From Microvenator marinus (lineage in GTDB: Bacteria > Myxococcota_A > Bradymonadia > Bradymonadales > Bradymonadaceae): DNA of 64,000 nt. Made by a program: the position numbers and the translations under genes. The stretch is taken from the NCBI RefSeq assembly GCF_007993755.1, contig NZ_CP042467.1, forward strand, positions 4,364,001 to 4,428,000. Direction: 5' to 3'. The notes beneath the pieces are model-generated. The model did no database searches and was not told where the DNA came from. It saw only the letters and a list, made by a program, of their open reading frames with translations. Of the stretch, positions 17,774-25,491 are shown piece by piece. Within the stretch, counting starts at the first letter, position 1, and each line of letters opens with the position of its first letter.

Positions 17774-18826
17774 CTAGAGGTCGCTCGTCGCGTGCTCCAA
17801 CGCCCGATCAATGTAGGTTTTTGCGGAGTTTAGCACGCCGCCCATGGTGATGAAGCCGTGGATGATGTCGGCGGCGTCGTGATGGTGAACGTCCACGCCA
17901 GCCTTGACGAGGTCCTTGACATAGGCCTCGCCTTCATCTCGCAACGGGTCGAAGCCGCACGTTACAATGTAGGTACTCGGAAGCTCGGACTTGCGTTTGA
18001 AACGTCGCGGAAGTGCTCGCGGGTCGTTGGCAATCTCAAACTTGGAGGCGCCGAGATACGTGTTCGAAAACCAGTTGATTAGCTCGTGGCTCAAGAAGAA
18101 GCCCTCGCCAAACAGCTCACGCGAGGCATAGGGTCCTGCATCTGTGGTCGGGAAGAAGAGAATCTGTTTATACGGGGTTTGGCGCCCAGCCTCGACTTGT
18201 GCCTGCGAGACGTTGATGGAAAGCGTTGCACCCGCCGAATCCCCAAGAACCATGAGCCTTTTCGGGTCTACCCCAAAACTATGGTGCTGGTTCACAACGT
18301 GATTAAACGCCGCCACACAATCCTCGATTCCGCACGGAAACGGGTTCTCAGGTGCAAGCGAATAGTCCACGTTGAAGACGACCGAGTCAGTCTGGTGCGC
18401 GATGTACTTGGCGATGGCCGCGTGCCCCCTGGCACTGCCAATCACGAAGCCACCTCCGTGAAAGAATAAAATGCCCGGAGCATTGCGCGACTTCACATGA
18501 TGTGGCCGATACACTTCGTAAAGGACGGGTCGTTTGCCCGGAACAAAGCCGTGATAGGTCTTCACCTCCCACGGAGCTTTGAGGTCCATGGTTTGCGTCG
18601 CCTCGTCGTAGACTTCGCGCGCCCGTCGAACCGTGAGCGTATGGAGCTCAGGCTGCTTAGTGGCCTTGATTAGTGAAAGTAGTGTGTGGGCTTGTGTGTC
18701 GAGCGCCGTGCCGCGGTCATTGACCGGTGGTGCCCCGAACATTCGTTGGGACACCCGAGGAGGCAGAACCAAAGTACGTCGCATGGCTTCGTACTGCAGA
18801 GATTTGATGGGTTTTGGTACTTCCAT
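17774..18826 (-). CDS. Alpha/beta hydrolase (hormone-sensitive-lipase family esterase)
   Basis: A 350-residue esterase/lipase of the HSL (family IV) group. It shows the oxyanion-hole motif HGGGF, the nucleophile elbow GDSAG with the catalytic Ser, and later Asp (CGFDPLRDEGEAY) and His (ADIIHGF) of the triad. There is no signal peptide, so it acts in the cytoplasm on short- to medium-chain esters. Its stop lies three bases from that of the regulator gene on the other strand, with no terminator between. Confidence 0.88.
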   Translation of the reverse strand: MEVPKPIKSLQYEAMRRTLVLPPRVSQRMFGAPPVNDRGTALDTQAHTLLSLIKATKQPELHTLTVRRAREVYDEATQTMDLKAPWEVKTYHGFVPGKRPVLYEVYRPHHVKSRNAPGILFFHGGGFVIGSARGHAAIAKYIAHQTDSVVFNVDYSLAPENPFPCGIEDCVAAFNHVVNQHHSFGVDPKRLMVLGDSAGATLSINVSQAQVEAGRQTPYKQILFFPTTDAGPYASRELFGEGFFLSHELINWFSNTYLGASKFEIANDPRALPRRFKRKSELPSTYIVTCGFDPLRDEGEAYVKDLVKAGVDVHHHDAADIIHGFITMGGVLNSAKTYIDRALEHATSDL

Positions 18827-18862
18827 AGCGGCGGGAAGCTAACACTCAACGCCGACGATGTG

Positions 18863-19696
18863 TCAATCGTCGGATTCGGCGGTACCCTTCAGTTCAGCTT
18901 TGAGGGCCTTGATTTCTCTCCTCGCCTCTTGAAGTTCGCGAAAAACCTCTTCCGCAAACCTCCTTTGCTCTTCGGCAGCCTTCTTTTGCTCTTCGGCGGC
19001 CTTCTTTTGCTCTTCGGCGGCCTTCTTTTGCTCTTCGGCGGCCTTCTTTTGCTCTTCGGCGTACGTTAGAACGTTCACCCCATCTACATACATGAAATCA
19101 AACATGGTCTTCTCCAAATCTTCGGGTTTTATTTTATCGTTTATGTTTTCACTTATCAATCTCGCCGCCTTATCAAACTCTCCTGGAGTTTGGGGCAGGC
19201 GAGTGGTCATCTTCATCCACTCAAACTCAGGGGTATCCTCCAGAGCCGTGGTTGCGACGATGAAGATAGGGCCGCATTCCACCGATCCCCACCTCCAAAT
19301 ACCTTTGTGTGGAGTTGGTTCGAACATATTGGGCTCCTTGAGCACGCGTTCGGGCGTGCGATGAGACAGGATCACCATGGATGGGTGGAGCTCTGTCCGA
19401 TTCTTTATCCGTGTTGTGAAGTACCGGTACGACGCATAGCCGATCTTCTCGCGACAGGATCCTAAATCGGACAAACTCACTGAGTTCGAAAAATGCTCAA
19501 CCAGTACGTCTCGTCTGCACAAAAGACCTGCCAATGGTCCCCAATGGGCCACTGGATTCGGCATATGGAGTATCGCGTCCACTGTCCGGTGTTGGCGAAA
19601 GGATTCGTGTTTTCTGACTTCGCCGCACACCTGCAATGCGATGTTGAGGCACCATGCCTCGTGCGGCTTCGCCATTTTGGGCGTTAGCTTTATCAT
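18863..19696 (-). CDS. PD-(D/E)XK nuclease-like protein with heptad-repeat tail
   Basis: A 277-residue protein. The N-terminal ~200 residues resemble the Rpn/DUF4351-like PD-(D/E)XK family that is multi-copy in cyanobacteria and deltaproteobacteria: VDAILHM, then GLLCRRDVLVEHFSN, then SCREKIGY. The active-site acids are not fully clear. The tail is four near-identical heptads EEQKKAA plus a degenerate one, an ideal coiled coil, encoded by 21-base tandem repeats. The start ATG 19696 is set by AAGGGGG; an upstream in-frame ATG at 19780 has no ribosome site. The gene body appears more AT-rich than its neighbours, suggesting later acquisition. Confidence 0.68.
   Translation of the reverse strand: MIKLTPKMAKPHEAWCLNIALQVCGEVRKHESFRQHRTVDAILHMPNPVAHWGPLAGLLCRRDVLVEHFSNSVSLSDLGSCREKIGYASYRYFTTRIKNRTELHPSMVILSHRTPERVLKEPNMFEPTPHKGIWRWGSVECGPIFIVATTALEDTPEFEWMKMTTRLPQTPGEFDKAARLISENINDKIKPEDLEKTMFDFMYVDGVNVLTYAEEQKKAAEEQKKAAEEQKKAAEEQKKAAEEQRRFAEEVFRELQEARREIKALKAELKGTAESDD
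18970..19062 (-). repeat. 21-bp tandem repeats encoding coiled-coil heptads
   Basis: Four consecutive copies of a 21-base unit (top strand cttcggcggccttcttttgct; the first has one change) plus a partial fifth. They code for EEQKKAA heptads in frame, so copy-number change would lengthen or shorten the coiled coil without a frameshift. Confidence 0.92.
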
Positions 19697-19743
19697 TCTA
19701 TCCCCCTTAATCGGGTTTAGTTGGTTGTAATCAAAGTTACGGC

Positions 19744-19758
19744 GCCCAAAACTTGGGC
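19744..19758. promoter_or_regulatory. Palindrome in a divergent intergenic region
   Basis: GCCCAA-AAC-TTGGGC, between the nuclease-like gene (minus strand) and the secreted-protein gene (plus strand). Could be an operator or a short hairpin. No function can be read. Confidence 0.4.
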
Positions 19759-19770
19759 CCGTATTCTTAT

Positions 19771-19859
19771 TTTCGGACAAAATTCGAAAGTGTTGCGAAA
19801 AAACTTTAAATTTCTTGGGAGAACTTAGTTTCGGACAAAACTCGGATGTGTTGCTAAAA
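19771..19859. repeat. Imperfect 31-bp direct repeat pair
   Basis: Copies at 19771-19801 and 19829-19859 match at 27 of 31 positions, starting with the identical 12-mer tttcggacaaaa and sharing gtgttgc. The start-to-start distance is 58 bases. They lie in the AT-rich divergent region and may be paired operator sites or the remains of a target duplication. Confidence 0.75.
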
Positions 19860-19886
19860 GAGGTTTTCAGAATAGGAAATCACCTC

Positions 19887-20774
19887 GTGAAGTTGATGCC
19901 GAAAGCCAGAAATCTCAGCGCCGTAGTCGTATTGGCAGTTTTCTTCAGCGCCAGGAGCGAGGCGAGTGCACAAGACTTGCGGTGGGAGTCCTTTACGGGG
20001 GTGTCTGTCAACCCTTTAGGCCTGATTCAGATCGGCACCTTTACGGCTAGCCACGAGCTTTACGAAAGCGAGAATCCCCTCTTTGCCTCGAATTTTGTGG
20101 ATGCTTCGGCTATCGTGGCTTCGACTCCAGCCTACTCGATCGTGGGTGCACAACTCCAGCTTCAGCCTCTTTCGATTTTGCGGCTGCGGGCGAGGATTGA
20201 GGGTCTGGGCTACTTTGGAAACTTTGACCACGTCCAGAGCTTTGAAGATCTCGAGGTAGACTTTTCGGACTCCGCACTCGCCAGAAATGAGGACCATGCG
20301 GCCACGGTGGGCATGCGCTTTACAGGGAGCGCCCTGCTTCAGGCGAAGTTCGGCAAAGTTGCGGCCCGTGCGCACTTGCAAGCTGCCACGATGACCCTCG
20401 ATCTCGCCACCAACAAACGCGTCTTCTACTCGCCCTATTTCGACCATATCCTGGAGTCTGGAAACTGGATTTACGTCAGTGATGCTGACCTCCTCTGGGT
20501 TGAAGAGCGGGTGGTAGTCGGTATTCGCCATACCGCGATGGTGGCGCAGTTCTCTCAGGATTTGGCAGCCTCGGATCCCAATGGCCCAACGCACAGAGTG
20601 GGGCCGCTGATTGTCTGGAAAGTTCGCGACGCCGAGGGTGAAACCGTAGATGCCATGAACCTGATTTTCCTGGCTAACTGGTACCTCGTTCACACCAACC
20701 GCACAGGATATGACACGCCGCAGTGGCTGCCCTATCTTGGCGTTGCGTTTTCGTTTGAGGGCTCGTTTCTCTAA
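19887..20774 (+). CDS. Secreted, probably outer-membrane, protein of unknown function
   Basis: A protein of about 295 residues. GTG 19887 is chosen because TAGGAAA at 19874-19880 precedes it at good distance; ATG 19896 is the alternative. Both give a signal peptide ending near SEASA-QD. The mature chain has alternating hydrophobic/polar stretches with many aromatic residues and ends GVAFSFEGSFL, compatible with a beta-barrel of about 10-12 strands. No family recognised. The upstream in-frame ATG at 19815 lies in the repeat region and is unlikely. Confidence 0.62.
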   Translation: MKLMPKARNLSAVVVLAVFFSARSEASAQDLRWESFTGVSVNPLGLIQIGTFTASHELYESENPLFASNFVDASAIVASTPAYSIVGAQLQLQPLSILRLRARIEGLGYFGNFDHVQSFEDLEVDFSDSALARNEDHAATVGMRFTGSALLQAKFGKVAARAHLQAATMTLDLATNKRVFYSPYFDHILESGNWIYVSDADLLWVEERVVVGIRHTAMVAQFSQDLAASDPNGPTHRVGPLIVWKVRDAEGETVDAMNLIFLANWYLVHTNRTGYDTPQWLPYLGVAFSFEGSFL

Positions 20775-20823
20775 GTCGCAGCAGACGGGTGGGGAGTTGA
20801 CCCAACACTAAGGCCGTGATAGC

Positions 20824-20844
20824 CCGCGTGCGAAAACGCGGAGG
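20824..20844 (+). promoter_or_regulatory. Hairpin abutting the ribosome site of the ABC-F gene
   Basis: CCGCGT-GCGAAA-ACGCGG (20824-20841), whose last two G bases are part of the GGAGG ribosome site (20840-20844). The stem could limit ribosome entry. Confidence 0.4.
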
Positions 20845-20850
20845 TAGAGC

Positions 20851-22488
20851 GTGATTACAACGTCTGGTGTGATGGTAAATTTCGGTGGGTCTCCTCTTTT
20901 TGAGGATGTGAACGTCAAGTTCGTGCCCGGCAATTGTTATGGTCTGATCGGCGCAAACGGCGCGGGAAAGTCGACGTTTCTCAAGGTTCTTGCCGGGGAT
21001 CTCGAGGCGAGCGCGGGTTCGATTTCCATTCCTGGAAATCTGCGACTTTCCAAGCTTGAGCAGGACCAGTTCAAATTCGACGAACAAAACGTGATCGATA
21101 CCGTTTTGCAGGGCCACACCAAGCTTTACGAGGTCTTCAAAGAGCGCGAAATCCTCTACGCCAAGCCGGATTTCTCGGAAGAAGACGGCGCGCGCGCAGC
21201 TGAGCTCGAGATGGAGTTCGCGGACATGAACGGCTACGAGTGTGAGTCGGAAGTCTCCACGCTGCTTTCTGGTCTAGGTGTGGCTCAAGACCAACACTAC
21301 AAGAAGATGGGTGAGCTCGAGGCCGGCGACAAAGTTCGCGTGCTCCTCGCCCGCGCGCTCTTCGGAAAGCCAGAAATTCTGCTCTTGGACGAGCCCACCA
21401 ACAACCTTGATGTGCACACGATTTCGTGGCTTGAAGACTACTTGCAGCGCCAGGAGGCGTTGGTCATCGTAGTCAGCCACGACCGCCACTTCTTGAACAA
21501 CGTCTGCACGCATATCGCGGATATCGATTTCAAGCGTATCAAGGTTTACGTCGGTAACTACGATTTCTGGTTCCAGGCAAGCCAGCTCGCGCTTCAGCAG
21601 CGCCGGGACGAGGCCAAGAAATCTGCGGACAAGGCCAAGGACCTCAAGGCGTTCATTCAGCGTTTCAGCAGCAATGCGTCGAAGGCCAAGCAAGCCACGT
21701 CGCGCCGCAAACTACTCGATAAATTAACGCTTGAAGACCTGCCGATCTCAACACGCAAATACCCGCACATCGTTTTTAAGTCGGAAAGAAACTGCGGAAA
21801 GATGGTTGCGGCCATCAAGGATCTTCACGTGAGTTTGGATGGGGAGAAACTCATCAACGGCATTAATTTCACGCTTCATCCCGGCGACCGTGTCGCTTTT
21901 GTGGGGCATGACGGGCGCGCAAAATCCGCGCTCTTTGATGTGATGGCCGAGATTTCTAAACCCGACTCGGGGGAAGTAGATTGGGGTACGACCATCACCA
22001 AAGCCTACTTCCCAAAAGAGAACGAAGAATTCTTCAAGGGCGTTAATTTGAACCTCGTGGACTGGCTGCGTCAGTTCACCAAGGAGCAGTCGGAAGAATA
22101 CGTGCGCGGCTTTCTCGGGCGCATGCTCTTTAGCGGTGAGGACTCACAGAAGCCAGCCAAGGTCCTTTCAGGTGGAGAGCGCGTGCGCTGTATGCTCTCG
22201 CGCATGATGCAAACGGGCGCCAACGTCCTGATCTTTGACGAGCCTACAAACCACCTCGACCTCGAGAGCATCACCGCGCTGAATAACGCGATGAACGATT
22301 TCCACGAGGACAACGTGATCGTGTTCAGCTCGCACGACCGCGAGCTCGTCAACACGGTCGCTAACCGAATCATGGAGATCACCCCAGCCGGTCTAATCGA
22401 CCGCTACATCACCTTCGATGAGTACGTGGAAAACCCCGAGATTCAAGAGATGCGTCAGCAGATGTACGGACGCGAAGAGGCGCTCTAG
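20851..22488 (+). CDS. ABC-F family ATPase (YkpA/YbiT-like)
   Basis: A 545-residue soluble protein with two ABC ATPase domains and no membrane part, so it acts on the ribosome rather than in transport. Domain 1 has Walker A GANGAGKST and DEPTNNLD; domain 2 has LSGGERVR and DEPTNHLD. Between them is the charged interdomain linker (about residues 245-300). Two features fit the YkpA subgroup: the first signature reads LEAGDKVRVLLARAL instead of LSGGQ, and the second Walker A is GHDGRAKSAL with Ala in place of the usual Gly before Lys. The start is GTG 20851 with GGAGGT. ABC-F proteins of this kind help stalled ribosomes; antibiotic resistance is possible but not shown. Confidence 0.9.
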   Translation: MITTSGVMVNFGGSPLFEDVNVKFVPGNCYGLIGANGAGKSTFLKVLAGDLEASAGSISIPGNLRLSKLEQDQFKFDEQNVIDTVLQGHTKLYEVFKEREILYAKPDFSEEDGARAAELEMEFADMNGYECESEVSTLLSGLGVAQDQHYKKMGELEAGDKVRVLLARALFGKPEILLLDEPTNNLDVHTISWLEDYLQRQEALVIVVSHDRHFLNNVCTHIADIDFKRIKVYVGNYDFWFQASQLALQQRRDEAKKSADKAKDLKAFIQRFSSNASKAKQATSRRKLLDKLTLEDLPISTRKYPHIVFKSERNCGKMVAAIKDLHVSLDGEKLINGINFTLHPGDRVAFVGHDGRAKSALFDVMAEISKPDSGEVDWGTTITKAYFPKENEEFFKGVNLNLVDWLRQFTKEQSEEYVRGFLGRMLFSGEDSQKPAKVLSGGERVRCMLSRMMQTGANVLIFDEPTNHLDLESITALNNAMNDFHEDNVIVFSSHDRELVNTVANRIMEITPAGLIDRYITFDEYVENPEIQEMRQQMYGREEAL

Positions 22489-25241
22489 TCGATCGTGGTC
22501 AAATAGCCCACGTGACCAAATCCTGAAATCGGCAGCGATCCGCCTAGGTCAGCACGCGCGCCGCCTTCCAAGTATACACTCCATGGGGTGGTCCAACGCA
22601 AGCTTGCGGTGACCGGGCTCATGGTGGTGGTCTTGGAGGTCACTTTGCCAGAGCCGTCTTCAGCGACCGTCTCTTCGTCCATATCAAAGAGGGCGAAGAG
22701 GTTGAGCGCTGTATACGCATTGAGCGAGACTTGGCTGAAGATCCTCCAGCCGAGTGCGAAGTCGGCGCCCAGCAAGTAGTAGTTGAAGTCACCCTCGGCA
22801 GCCGTATTGTACCCGCCAGCCAATCCCATTCCGTAGAAGAAGTCCTCGTCATCTCCCATGAAGATGCCCGAGATTCGCATGCCTAAATTTGTAGAGTCGA
22901 TACCACCGAGCGAGTCATGTGCGCCGCTGAACTCAAGGACCATGCCCCCGTCGTAGCTGTCCGCGTACCGCAACGAGAAGATGAAGCTTCCCACGGCGTC
23001 TTGATTTGGCAGATAACCTGACATGTACTGATAGCCGATAGCCATGGTGCCTTCTGACCATTCGCCCCATTCTGAGTCGCTCCACTCCGAGTCTGAGCTG
23101 CCATCCCCGAAAATACTGCTGATGGTGTTGTAAATCACGGGTGTGCCGTACTCGAGCCCGCCGCCGACCATCCACGCGAGTCCTTCCCATTCCGAGCCAT
23201 TAAAGTCTTTGGAGCCCCAGATGAGGTTGCCGTCTCCACGCAGTTGCAAACCTCCGCCGAGGTGAAAACGTAGCGCGGCCTGGCCCGTGTAGCCGCTCAT
23301 ACCGTCGATGTCCGAGCCATAGTACTTCTGATAGCCAACTCGAAGCGGTGAGAGGCTGAAGCGCCCAGCGGTCAGGCGTCCAAGGCCGATGCCACCACCT
23401 AGCGAATAGGCGCTTTCCTGCTCCTCACTCGCGAGGATGTACGAAGGCTCGAAGAACGCCGAGAGGTGGCCACCGTAGCCGCCGAAGTTGATTTCGACGT
23501 TCCCTCGGACAACCTGGAGTGATTGGCGGTTGAATTCCCCTGGGAGGTTCATCTGAGAGTAGAATACGCCCAGAAGTGGACCGCCTGGTGCGTCCGCCCA
23601 GATATAGTCGTGCCAGAACGAGTAGGGCATCAAGCCTTCGTATTCTGCCTGAATGGTTTGCGAGCTACCTCCACCGATGCCTGAAACGCTTCCCTCCCAG
23701 ACTTTTCCTGTAGAAACTTCCGTCACGCGAACCGGAATCTTATCCGCGCATTTCGCAAAATTGTAGGTGCCCGGGGCGCTCCCGAGGACATTGCCTTCTA
23801 CCTCAACCTGACCTTGGAATGGCTCACCGTCTCGGTCGTTGGGCATGTTGAAGGTGACAGGGACGCTGCCTGCAGTCACATACGGCCGGCATAAATTGTG
23901 GCGCACCGCGTCTGGCTGTACGAACGAGATCAAATCCACCATTTCGGTCTCGCCGTATAGATTTGAATAGTTCGCAAGGAGTTGGGCTTTATTGGATTCA
24001 TCCACACTCTCGAGCGGGAGAATCTTTTTGAGGCGCTCAAGGTCGGACGTCTTTTGCGAGGCAAAGTCTCGTCTCTGCTTGGAGAAATCTTCCCAGAGTT
24101 TGGAGCGTTTTACGGCTTCTTCCTTGAACGGATTGTTGCCCGTTGCCTCGGCGACTCGCTTCCATCCCTGTGCCGCCGCGTCGGGGTCTGTTTCACCCTG
24201 CGAGTCGAGTCTGAGTGCCTGATCGCGGATCACCAGGAGTTCTGCGTCAACGCTTAGTCCGATGGCCCCAGCGGGGTTCAAAACGTCAGGAAGGCTTGGA
24301 ATATTGCCGATCGGAGACGGTCCTGGCACGGGAATAGGCTGGCCGAATTTGGCCTGTTCTCGTAAGAGGTCATAGATGCCCGGGTCCTTCTCGGCCACGC
24401 CCCGCGTCAAGACGAGGTCTGTCTTTCCGTGGATGGATGGGGTTTGGGTCATTCGGCCAGGGATGCCTCGAAGCGCGCGTTGCACATAGCGTTGGGCTGA
24501 TTGTGCGGTGACGGTTTGGGTGGCGTCGGAGGCCCATCCACGAAGCGCCCCGAGCAAGAGATAGGAGAAAGCTGGTCGGTTTTCTCCGGGTAACGAACCC
24601 GCAAACTCGGACGCCTCGGCAGCCGTAATGACCACGGTATTGCTCTGAATCGTGGGCGTAATCTTGGTTGGAATGACCGGTTGTGCAGGGGCGAGCGCCG
24701 CACCGTCTGAGGCACGTCCGGAGAAACATGCGTCAACGATGAGCACGGTTTGAGCTTGAGGTCCGGTCTGCAAGATGTCGAGCAACGTCTGCTGAGGAAC
24801 TCCGCGTGCGAACAAACTGTTCGGGTCTTGGCGTGCGTCTGAGCCCACCAGTAGCCCCTGCTTTCCGTCTTTGGACGGTGCTCCGTGCCCGATGAAGATA
24901 AACCAAACCGTGCCGCCCGGTTGAGCCGATTGGGACGCCAGAATTGCGAATCGCTCCAATTCTTCCTTGGTCGCCTGACTGTTCGAGACATAGTGCACGG
25001 TTGGTATGCCCAACGAGTCCGCGAAAAAGCGCTCCCAATCATTACCGTTCTGCGTAGCTCCAGCAACATCGGGAAGGAAGACGTAGTCCTCCACTGCTAC
25101 GATGACCGCGATATCCGCACTTCCAGACTTCTGGACCTGTGCGGGTGCGCTGAGGGTCGGATAAGGGCCTTTGGCTTGAGCGCTCGTGGCACAAACCAAA
25201 AAGGTGAGAAGAGTCAAAAAGAATCGCGCTTGACCAGTCAT
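22485..25241 (-). CDS. Caspase-like (C14) protease domain with C-terminal beta-barrel-like region
   Basis: A 918-residue secreted protein. The signal peptide ends near AQA (residue 23). Residues about 43-280 form a peptidase C14 (metacaspase/caspase) domain with the catalytic dyad His119 (FIFIGHGAP) and Cys172 (LIVDACFSGR). A middle alpha-helical region (about 330-430) and a carboxypeptidase-like or PEGA-like beta segment follow. Residues about 590-918 are Gly-, Tyr- and Ser-rich with alternating strands, like an outer-membrane barrel. A caspase domain on an envelope-embedded module is unusual; bacterial C14 proteins normally carry cytoplasmic sensor repeats. Its stop overlaps that of the ABC-F gene (CTAG), with no terminator between. 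Confidence 0.82.
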   Translation of the reverse strand: MTGQARFFLTLLTFLVCATSAQAKGPYPTLSAPAQVQKSGSADIAVIVAVEDYVFLPDVAGATQNGNDWERFFADSLGIPTVHYVSNSQATKEELERFAILASQSAQPGGTVWFIFIGHGAPSKDGKQGLLVGSDARQDPNSLFARGVPQQTLLDILQTGPQAQTVLIVDACFSGRASDGAALAPAQPVIPTKITPTIQSNTVVITAAEASEFAGSLPGENRPAFSYLLLGALRGWASDATQTVTAQSAQRYVQRALRGIPGRMTQTPSIHGKTDLVLTRGVAEKDPGIYDLLREQAKFGQPIPVPGPSPIGNIPSLPDVLNPAGAIGLSVDAELLVIRDQALRLDSQGETDPDAAAQGWKRVAEATGNNPFKEEAVKRSKLWEDFSKQRRDFASQKTSDLERLKKILPLESVDESNKAQLLANYSNLYGETEMVDLISFVQPDAVRHNLCRPYVTAGSVPVTFNMPNDRDGEPFQGQVEVEGNVLGSAPGTYNFAKCADKIPVRVTEVSTGKVWEGSVSGIGGGSSQTIQAEYEGLMPYSFWHDYIWADAPGGPLLGVFYSQMNLPGEFNRQSLQVVRGNVEINFGGYGGHLSAFFEPSYILASEEQESAYSLGGGIGLGRLTAGRFSLSPLRVGYQKYYGSDIDGMSGYTGQAALRFHLGGGLQLRGDGNLIWGSKDFNGSEWEGLAWMVGGGLEYGTPVIYNTISSIFGDGSSDSEWSDSEWGEWSEGTMAIGYQYMSGYLPNQDAVGSFIFSLRYADSYDGGMVLEFSGAHDSLGGIDSTNLGMRISGIFMGDDEDFFYGMGLAGGYNTAAEGDFNYYLLGADFALGWRIFSQVSLNAYTALNLFALFDMDEETVAEDGSGKVTSKTTTMSPVTASLRWTTPWSVYLEGGARADLGGSLPISGFGHVGYLTTID

Positions 25242-25251
25242 ACCATCTCTT

Positions 25252-25281
25252 TTGATTTTTGATTATCGGGGTAACTAATAA
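25252..25281 (+). promoter_or_regulatory. Possible promoter for the aceB leader or a small RNA
   Basis: TTGATT (25252-25257), an 18-base spacer and TAATAA (25276-25281), pointing toward the two hairpins at 25307-25347. An overlapping alternative is TTGATT 25259 with GATAAT 25284. Activity is inferred only from the hexamers. Confidence 0.3.
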
Positions 25282-25306
25282 GAGATAATAACACCGAAAA
25301 TTGCGG

Positions 25307-25347
25307 TCGGGAACCTCCCGAGGGCGACAAAGATTTGTCGCTTTTTT
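25307..25347 (+). terminator. Double hairpin with T-run upstream of malate synthase
   Basis: Hairpin 1 is TCGGGA-ACC-TCCCGA (25307-25321). Hairpin 2 is GCGACAAA-GA-TTTGTCGC (25324-25341), followed directly by six T (25342-25347). Hairpin 2 is a textbook intrinsic terminator on the plus strand, yet no gene ends upstream: the neighbour is transcribed away. It is therefore either an attenuator in the aceB leader or the end of a short RNA of about 50-60 nt. Confidence 0.7.
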
Positions 25348-25357
25348 GGGTTTGGTG

Positions 25358-25425
25358 TTTACAGGATTTACAGCTTTACAGTTTTTTGTTTACAGGTGTG
25401 AACCGGTTTTCATGAGGTTTTACAG
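25358..25425 (+). repeat. Five direct copies of TTTACAG upstream of malate synthase
   Basis: Exact TTTACAG starts at 25358, 25367, 25375, 25389 and 25419 (start-to-start steps of 9, 8, 14 and 30). Clustered direct copies just upstream of a regulated metabolic operon suggest binding sites for a transcription factor. Confidence 0.7.
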
Positions 25426-25491
25426 GGGTTTGATTGCTTTGTTCCTCTCCGTGTTGACAATTGGAGGTGAACGAAAGCCGGAGTGCTCATT

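Noticed and set aside
18686-19069. Plus-strand frame with LLLLFGG repeats that looks like a membrane protein
   Set aside because: It is the reverse reading of the EEQKKAA heptad repeats and of the hydrolase start region.
20851-22488. Second Walker A with AK instead of GK taken as a broken ATPase
   Set aside because: The same change is, as I recall, typical of the YkpA-type ABC-F subgroup, so it is probably normal for this family.
25454-25459. TTGACA just before aceB considered as a -35 box
   Set aside because: No acceptable -10 hexamer at 16-18 bases, and the start codon would be too close.
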